The translations under genes and the position numbers were made by a program. The notes below the pieces were generated by a model, which saw only the letters and a list, made by a program, of their open reading frames with translations, searched no databases and was not told the origin of the DNA. From Nicotiana tabacum (lineage: Eukaryota; Streptophyta; Magnoliopsida; Solanales; Solanaceae), in NCBI RefSeq assembly GCF_000715075.1, contig NC_134101.1, positions 134,988,237-135,052,236 on the forward strand: a stretch of DNA of 64,000 nucleotides. The letters run 5' to 3'. Below are positions 57,081 to 64,000 of the stretch, piece by piece (position 1 is the first letter of the stretch; each line of letters starts with the position of its first letter).

Positions 57081-59851
57081 TGTCACGACCCCCAAACCCG
57101 GACCTGGTCGTGATGGCGCCTCTTGTAAAGATAAGGCCAGCCGAAACATTTCCAATTCAGTTTTAAGCAATTAAACAATAAGCATTTAGTCTTAAATATG
57201 ATATAAATCCAAAAGTAAGCAGTGACAATACAGAACAATTTGCGGAATACAACCCAGCACAGCCCGATACCGGGGTGTCACTAGTCATGAGCATCTATCA
57301 GTACGCTACAAGTCTGAAATGTCTAATAAACTATTATAGAATAACTGATAAAGAGATAGAAATGAGATAAAGGAGGAGAAACACGGGATTGCGGACGCCA
57401 AACATCTACCTCGTGAACTCCAAAATCTGTCGGGAGCTTCAACCCTCGCTAGCAGGATCAGCAACACCTGAATCTGCATACGGGGTACAGGGAGTAAAGT
57501 GAGTACTCCAACTCAGTGAGTAATAATCATAAATAATGACTGAAAGCAAGAAATCACGTAAGGCACATTATAGGTTATACGAAAACAGTAAAAGCCAGTA
57601 AAAATAGTAAAGCAGTGATAATGTGTAATGTCATTTTATTTCAGTTCAAAATTCACAAAATGGCTTTTTAACAATTAAGCAGGTAAATGACATATAAATA
57701 GGACAGATAAGAACATAAAGGATTGCCCCTCGGGCATAATGTCAAAAATACCAGCCCCTCGGGCTATATCTCACATCACAATGGGTACCCGCGCACACTG
57801 GGGGTGTGCAAACTCCTGGAGGGTCCCCTTACGGCCCAAGCACAATATCAAGCCATATCGTGGCATCATCAGTAGGCTTTCGACCTCATATCAACAAGCC
57901 ACCTCGTGGCGTACAAATCTCAGGCCCTCAACCTCATAATCATAATCAGTGTTTCCTCACAACATAGACCCTCGGCCTTACTCAGTCAGAATCTCACAAG
58001 CCACTCGGGCAACAGTAAAACATGATGCTCAGCCTAAATTATCATTTAAAATATCATTTAATGTATTAAAACAGATTATACATGGCTGAGTTATGAAAAC
58101 AGTAGAATATAGCATGACTGAGTACAAGTATAAAGTCAAAATAGTGAGGAAATATCAATAAAAAAATCCCCTAAGGGTTCAAATAGTTGGCATGAGGCCC
58201 AAATATGGCATTTAGCCCAAAACATGATGATAGCAAATAGTACTCAGTCAAATACGCGGTAAAACAGTCACTCAGGATGGACTAAGTCACAATCCCCAAC
58301 AGTGCACGACCCCACGCTCGTCATCTAGCGTGTGCGTCACCTCAATATAGCACAACGATGTGCAATCCGGGGTTTTATACCCACAGAACATCATTTACAA
58401 TCATTACTCACCTCAATCCGGTCCAAACTCTAGCCCGCGACACCTTTGTCCCTCGAATCGGCCTCCACTCATGTCGAATATATCCAAAATCAGAATCACG
58501 ACATCAAAATATGCTAAGGGAACGAAACCCAAGCAAAAATAATTAATTTATAGCATAAATTCCGAAATTACCAAAACCCGACCCCCGGGCCTACGTCTCA
58601 AAATTTGATACAATTCACATCAATAGATTCGTCATCTCCTCACGAGTTCATCCATATCAAAAATACCAATACCCGACCACAAATGTTCCCTCAAATCCTC
58701 AAGTCTAGGTCTCCAATACCAAGCCCTAGTTACCCCAATTTTAACCCTTAAATTCCATTAACTGTAGCTCTAATCCGTGAAATAATACCATAGGAACGAG
58801 TTTTAGGTCCAAAATCCTTACCTCAATGAAGTTCCCTTGAAATCCTTCTTCAAAATCGTCCAAAAAGCACCAAAGCCGATTTAGAAATGGTGAAATAGCT
58901 CAAAAATCGCGAAGGAAACAATTTATATGTTTTGGCCCAGGGATTTCGCATCTGCAGCCAATTACCCGCTTCTGTGGTACTGCTTCTGCGGTCAAGACCA
59001 CCGCATCTGCGATGCACAAGCCGCACCTGCGCCATCGCAGGTGCGATCCCACAATCGCTTCTGTGGTTCTTGCCAACTTCACCATCTTCCGCTGCTGCAA
59101 CCGATCTTCCGCATTTGTGGCGTCGCACCTGCGGTCCCCAATCCGCAGGTGCGGAAACAACAGAAGCAGCAAAAATCTACAGCTCCACCAAACTCCGAAA
59201 CTCTCTGTCAACCATCCGAAATCACCCCGAGGCCCCCGGGACCTCAACCAAAAAACACAAACATACCCCATAAACTTATTCAAACTTATACCAATCTTTA
59301 AAACACCTCAAACAACATCAAATCAACCAAAACTCATCGGATTCAAGCCTAAGTTTCCAAAATCTTCCGAATTCCGCTTTTGATCACAAACCCAACCAAA
59401 CCACGTCCGAATGACCTGAAATTTTTCACACACATCCCAAATGACACAACGGAACTACTGCAACTCTCAAAATTCCATTCCGACCCCTATATCAAAATCT
59501 CACCTATCAACTGAAAAACGCCAAAAATCCAATTTCGCCAATTCAAGCCTAAATCTACTCCGGACCTCCAAAACCTATTTCGATCACGCTTCTAATTCCC
59601 AAATCACCTCCCGACACTATCTGGACCATCAGGACTCACATTTGAGCCCTCTAACATATAAGTCAATATCCGATTGACTTTTCCAACTTAAGCTTCCTCA
59701 AAAGAGACTAAGTGTGCCAAACCTTACCAAATCCTTTCCGAACCCGAGCCAACCAAACCGATCACATATAGAACTGATAGAAAAATCAATAAGAAGTAGA
59801 AATGGGGGAAACAGAGCGGCAACTCATGAGATGACGTGTCGGGTCGTCACA
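57081..59851 (-). repeat. 5' LTR of I (2771 bp)
   Basis: On the minus strand it starts TGTGACGACCCGACACGTCA and ends GGTCGTGACA. The terminal dyad GACGAC/GTCATC has one mismatch. The palindrome cluster is at 58945-59165 and the CGAGGG-type repeats at 57720-57990. No gene supported. Confidence 0.93.
58919..58930 (-). promoter_or_regulatory. TATA box of the I 5' LTR
   Basis: Minus strand reads ACATATAAATTG just downstream of the CGCA/TGCG cluster, at about 920-930 bp from the LTR start. The matching site in the 3' LTR is at about 50940. It would place the transcript start near 58890. Confidence 0.5.
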
Positions 59852-59856
59852 CCCGT

Positions 59857-60734
59857 TGAGCCTGTAATCCTATTCTTTGGAAACCACATTACAAGCCTTA
59901 CCCAAGTTGTGAATTGTCTATATTTTTGAACCCTATCACCTCTTAGAAGCACTTGAATTGTAATGAGTATGGAAAAGTTAAAGTGTGGGGTGGTTGGTTG
60001 GGTTTTTGAGTGGATCTAATGAAATAAGGTGGTTGGGCTTTTGAGTGGAGCTAATGAAATAAGGAGAAAGGTGCACTGTGTTAAGAAAATAAAAGTCACT
60101 TGAATTGAAAAAAAAAATTCCTTGCTAAGTGGTGACTCTTGATGTAAATGTGCTTAAAGAAGTAGGGGGTGTAACTCAATGATGTAAAGGTGAAATGAAG
60201 GTTTGACAAAGGTATGAGCTTAAAAGTGAAAAATGTATTGAATTGCTTAGGGAGGTATAGTCACTATACCCATATGTATCCTACCTGTCCCACAGCCAAA
60301 ATTACAATCAAATAAAGTCCTAATTGATTCTAGATCAAATGGGCTCGATTAGTCGAGTATTACATTACGGGAAAGCCTATGGTGCGTTGTTTGTGACATA
60401 AGAATTTATTTCTGAGGGTTAGTGAAATCTTACGTATTTGAATTCCTCAGTGTGTGAATTATAATGACATGACACGAGTCTCTTTTGTGGTGAGTAGGTA
60501 CATGATTCATGTAGGAAAGGTAAGTCTGGACCTCTGACTGAGAGTATGGAAGCTGGTGAGGTACTTTACGTGGCTAGAAAGAGAGTCCACTCTTGAGGTT
60601 AGGAGGTTACGCTAAGGTAGTCTATCTCTGTGAATTATTCTTGGTATAAGTAGTAAGGAAGTGACCTAGTGATGATTAGGCCTATAGAGTGTGGATTTGT
60701 TTCTAGAGGACTAGCAACGATTTAAGTGTGGGGT
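59857..60734 (+). other. 3' non-coding interior of G, right part
   Basis: It resumes G after element I. It contains a 35-bp direct duplication (59996-60064, GGTTGGG(T/C)TTTTGAGTGG) and the word AAGTGTGGGG twice. The second copy, at 60725-60734, acts as the polypurine tract before the LTR. No gene supported. Confidence 0.75.
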
Positions 60735-62015
60735 GTTGATAATAGCCTATATTATGCGATGTAGATGCTATGTATGCTCTAAATTAACCATACTTTATTG
60801 ATGTTTTAAGTGCTAAATGATAACAAAATACACTAATTGAGGTTTTTATGCTTTGCAGGAGTTACTCCGAGTTAGGAGGAGGATATATAGTATTTTGGAG
60901 TCAAATATGTAGATAAAAGGCCAAACGTAGAAGAGCCCGGATGAAAACGAGCAAGAAAATGTGAAGAAAAACTGGCGATATTCCACCGCGACCGCGGTCG
61001 TGCCGCGGCTGGAACGCTGTGGAAGAAAAGCGAAAAGTAGAATGGTCGTAAATCACCGCGGTTGTCACGCGACTGCGGTCGATCTGGCGAAGGTCAAGAA
61101 GTCTAAGGGCTAAAGTGTAAAACGTGGAAAACTTATCCTAACCCTATATAAATTTAACAAACTCGCCCAAGTGAAGGTAAAACTTGTTTTTAGACTGAAT
61201 TGGAGGCAAGAACAAGTGTGTGAAGATCAAGACACCATTGGAGTTTTCATTCTTCTTCTTGTGAATTATGAATGATTTTATGGTTTATTCTTGTTTTGCT
61301 ATGAGTACCTAAACATTTAATCTATGGTTGATGGAACCAATTGTTAGATGAAGTTTTGACTCAATTTTGTTATAATCGAGCCGGGTTTATTATATGATTG
61401 TTCAACTATGTTTTGTATGGTGATTAATTGAATGGACCCTTGATTAATTGTGACTAATTGCCTTGTGTTGCTTGAGAAAGAATACTAGGTTAGATTATTG
61501 TTGAACAACATCACTTTTGGGTAATTGAAAAGATTCATTACTTGAACTTAAAAGTGGGGTTAAAGATAATGAAACTTTGGTGGGATAATTCAGATATGCA
61601 TAAATTATCAGCTAGAGTAGTTCGAGAGAATGCTCTAGTAATCATCGTAGTTGATCGAGAGATAATTGCGGTAACTCATCGCTCATAATCCTCATAGAGT
61701 ATTACGGCGAGATTTATAAAAAAGAGTTAAGACTTAAACTAGAAATTGAGAAAATTAATACCCTAGATATTTTTACCATTGAGTTATCTTTGATTTAGAA
61801 TATTGTTAGTCTTAATATCAGTTTACTTTAGTTAAACAGAACCCAATATTTATTTTAAAAAATCTTGTATTCGGAAATTGTTTGAGCTTGTATTAGCATC
61901 ACTAAGAGTTGTGATAAATAGGTTAGTTCTTTGAGGATTCGACTCTGGACTTAAAAACCAGATTATATTTGCAATGACCGTTTTGTATTTTATAAGGCAT
62001 AGTTGGGCGTGATCA
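60735..62015 (+). repeat. 3' LTR of Athila-like element G (1281 bp)
   Basis: It starts TGTTGATAATAGCC right after the purine tract and ends AGTTGGGCGTGATCA, the ending I recall for Athila-type LTRs. It has a CpG-rich cluster at 60975-61090 (CCGCGACCGCGGTCG, CCGCGGTTGTCACGCGACTG) and a TATA box CTATATAAAT at 61144-61153. The next element, H, begins in the base after the terminus. Confidence 0.8.
61144..61153 (+). promoter_or_regulatory. TATA box of the G LTR
   Basis: CTATATAAAT lies about 55 bp after the CCGCGG-rich cluster. A pyrimidine-rich stretch with CTTCTTCTTG follows. Confidence 0.6.
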
Positions 62016-62063
62016 GGGCTCGGGCTGCTGGTCAGCTGATGAAGCGGTACATGTTCTCGCCAT
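62016..62063 (-). pseudogene. First 16 codons of gag of element H
   Basis: The minus-strand ATG at 62063 starts MARTCTASSADQQPEP, close to B gag (MARTRVFSSTDQQPDP). The frame ends where the G LTR ends. Upstream on the minus strand (62064-62244) is a B-like leader with GATCGGTACAGAGACG. Confidence 0.75.
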
Positions 62064-62246
62064 CTGCGAAAAAACAGAGTGAAAGTTCAATTAGCATTGA
62101 GAAATCAAGTCGCACGACAAGAAAGAATAGATGTGAAGTTTTTCCTAAACTCTGCAGCCTCTGTGGGATAAGCACAGACGTCTCTGTACCGATCGCTCAG
62201 ACTCTACCTTGCTTATTCGTGAATTGTAAGACCTAGGCAACCTAGA

Positions 62247-62258
62247 GCTCTGATACCA
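62247..62258 (-). other. Primer-binding site of H
   Basis: Plus strand GCTCTGATACCA; the minus strand gives TGGTATCAGAGC, a match to the initiator tRNA-Met 3' end, three bases from the LTR. Confidence 0.9.
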
Positions 62259-62261
62259 ACT

Positions 62262-64000
62262 TGTCACGGCCAGGATTTTCCACCGTCGGGATTGTGATGG
62301 CGCCTACTAGTGATATCTAGGCAAGCCAACCGATACATTCTAACACATTGATTATTAACCCAAACAGTAATAAATTGCAAATAAAACTAAGCAGGTATAA
62401 TATGCAAAAGTTCCATAACGACTTAAGTTCTAAATCAAGACTACCCAATGATTTGGTGTCACAATGTCACAAACATCTAAAGATTTCTACAAACATTGGT
62501 TTAAATGAAATACAACTATTCTCGAAATAAAAGAGACAGCATATCTAAAACATAAAGAAGGGGACCCCAGAGTCTCCAAACGCCGGCAGATCTACCTTGG
62601 GTCTCCTATGGACTGAAGGTAGCAACCCACGATCTACTCACGAGGTCCAGCACCAAAATCTGCACAGAAAGTGTAGAGTGCAGTATCAGTATAACCAACC
62701 CCATATACTGGTAAGTGTCGAGCCTAACCCTGGCAAAGTAGTGATGAGGCTAGGACACAACAAACTTATAAACCTGTGTAGTTGAATCATATATGAACAG
62801 AACAATAATAACAGGAAATAACAGATAAATATGGGAAGGGGAACATGCTGCGGGGAATATCAAGTTCTAACAGTAATTCAATAGAGAAGCATAATGAACA
62901 CCATATTTGTATCAATCAAGAATAATGAAATAGTAACACGTGCACGACATCACCCTTCATGTTTTTACTCTCATCCTCACCATAAGAAACAACAGAAATG
63001 GCTCGGCATCATCCTTCGTTCATTAACTCTCATAATCATGGCACGGCATCACCCTTCGTGCATTAACTCTCACAATATCGTGCACTGCATCACCCTCCGT
63101 GCATTAGCTTTCAAATCATGGCACGACATCACCCTTCGTGCATTAATACTCACAATATCGCGCACGGCATCACCCTTCGTGCATTAACACTCACTCACAA
63201 TATCATGCACGGCATCTCCCTCAGTGATTTACACTCTTCCTCACCCAAACAATAGAAACAATATGTTTCGGCAAAGGAATCAATAATAAAAATAATAACA
63301 TCCTGGCAAGGGAATCAACTATAACCATATCGTTTCAACAGTTACTTCACAAAATAAATCTCAACTTGAGTCATTACTCAACAATGGTCAATTTCCAAGA
63401 AATTATCATTCAACATTGATAATCATCAATTTAAGCATGAACAGTACATAATAGAGTCACAACAATCATGGTATAAGATTCACGAGCATGCTTTACACCA
63501 ATATATAGATAATCATCACCACACCTATATGTCGTACTCAACACTAACACGTAGCAAATAAGACCACAACTCTTTTTCCCTCAAGCTAAGGTTAGACCAA
63601 ACACTTACCTCAATTCCACAGACAAAATCAAGCCTCAATTACTGCTTTATCTCTCGGTTCCACTTCCAATCCGCTTGTATGTAGTCATAATGTGCTTAAT
63701 AACATCAATAAATGCTAAATAAACCAACTCTAATGCGTGAATATAGATTTCCCAATGTTTTTCCCAAAAAGTCAAAAATCGACCCATGTCCCGCTTGGTC
63801 AAAACTCGAAGTTCGAAGCAAAACCCGATTACCCATTCACCCACGAACTCAAATATGCAATTGGTTTTGAAATCTGACCTCAAATTGAGGTCCAAATCCC
63901 CAAAATTTGAAAATCCTAATTTCTACCCAAAAATACCCAATTTCCCATGAAAAACCCTAGATTTTAAAGTGAAATCATGTAAAAAGATGAATTAGATTGA
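62262..64000 (-). repeat. 5' LTR of H, running off the window
   Basis: The minus-strand LTR ends GGCCGTGACA at 62262. From 63540 to 64000 it aligns in reverse with B LTR2 (20750-21250), so H is a B relative. In place of the B hairpin minisatellite it carries a different one at 62941-63226. The CCCTTGCCAGGATGTTATT repeat that precedes the minisatellite in B is kept at 63250-63330. Confidence 0.85.
62941..63226. repeat. Minisatellite in the H LTR (7 units of about 40-44 bp)
   Basis: Units read GCACGGCATCACCCTTCGTG and then CATTAACTCTCACAATAT. GCACG and CGTGC can pair in each unit. The array lies about 680-965 bp from the LTR 3' end. The first two units are more diverged and separated by extra bases. 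Confidence 0.9.

Larger units (their letters stand above)
49104..59851 (-). mobile_element. I: complete chromovirus-like LTR retrotransposon, inserted in G
   Basis: Minus-strand order from 59851: 5' LTR (57081-59851), primer site, gag, protease, RT, RNase H, integrase with chromodomain-like tail, polypurine tract, 3' LTR (49104-51887). Total is 10,748 bp with a perfect CCCGT duplication. The structure fits the Tekay/Del group of chromoviruses. Its coding part keeps long blocks but has stops, frameshifts and lost catalytic residues. The two LTRs differ by about 16 substitutions in their first 240 bp, similar to N. Confidence 0.93.

Noticed and set aside
62003..62236. 77-codon plus-strand frame at the right end
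   Set aside because: It is opposite the H gag start, leader and primer site, which read clearly on the minus strand.

Overview
This window is a nest of plant LTR retrotransposons with no intact host gene. The evidence is the density of Ty3/gypsy gag-pol remains, primer-binding sites matching the 3' end of plant initiator tRNA-Met (GGCTCTGATACCA), LTRs of 1.3-3.7 kb, one Mutator-like (DUF1985) remnant, and AT-rich non-coding DNA. The LTR and leader styles recall Solanaceae genomes such as Nicotiana or Solanum. That attribution is from memory of the style and was not tested. Every coding region seen is broken by stops, frameshifts or deletions.

Layout. 1-8570: gag remains of a plus-strand gypsy element (O), split by a complete minus-strand element N (307-6294, 5-bp target duplication CTAGA on both sides). 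N has two ~2.7 kb LTRs and only 471 bp of non-coding interior. 8571-12563: LTR starts of two further families, including the long LTR A with a (TA)n tract and a dimeric minisatellite. 12564-27624: element B (LTR1, gag-pol, LTR2), then 78 bp of duplicated leader and a third LTR copy. The third LTR is split by a solo LTR (23394-26326) with its own target duplication. 27625-35509: chromovirus C with a truncated 5' LTR, the longest RT reading frame in the window and a complete 3' LTR. 35510-36566: minus-strand LTR fragment D. 36567-39264: the least repetitive stretch, with a degenerate DUF1985-type transposon gene at its end. 39265-47115: LTR E, mixed fragments, and a Tat/Ogre-like element F with a Transposase_28-type gag-like pseudogene and apparent introns. 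47179-62015: Athila-like element G, split by the complete chromovirus I (49104-59851, minus strand, target duplication CCCGT). 62016-64000: 5' end of a minus-strand B-like element, H.

Order of events. N is younger than O, I is younger than G, and the solo LTR is younger than B-LTR3. By eye the two LTRs of N and the two of I differ at about 6-8% of sites, so none of these insertions looks very recent.

The most interesting signals lie inside the LTRs. (1) Several families start with an inverted repeat a few bases from the LTR tip whose arms differ between families but still pair. (2) Clusters of CGCA-NN-TGCG-type palindromic words lie about 700 bp into at least five gypsy LTR types, and a similar CpG-rich cluster lies just upstream of the TATA box of the Athila-like LTR. 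(3) A hairpin-capable minisatellite lies about 650-900 bp from the LTR 3' end. In B and H the LTR backbone is shared, but this minisatellite has been replaced by an unrelated one.
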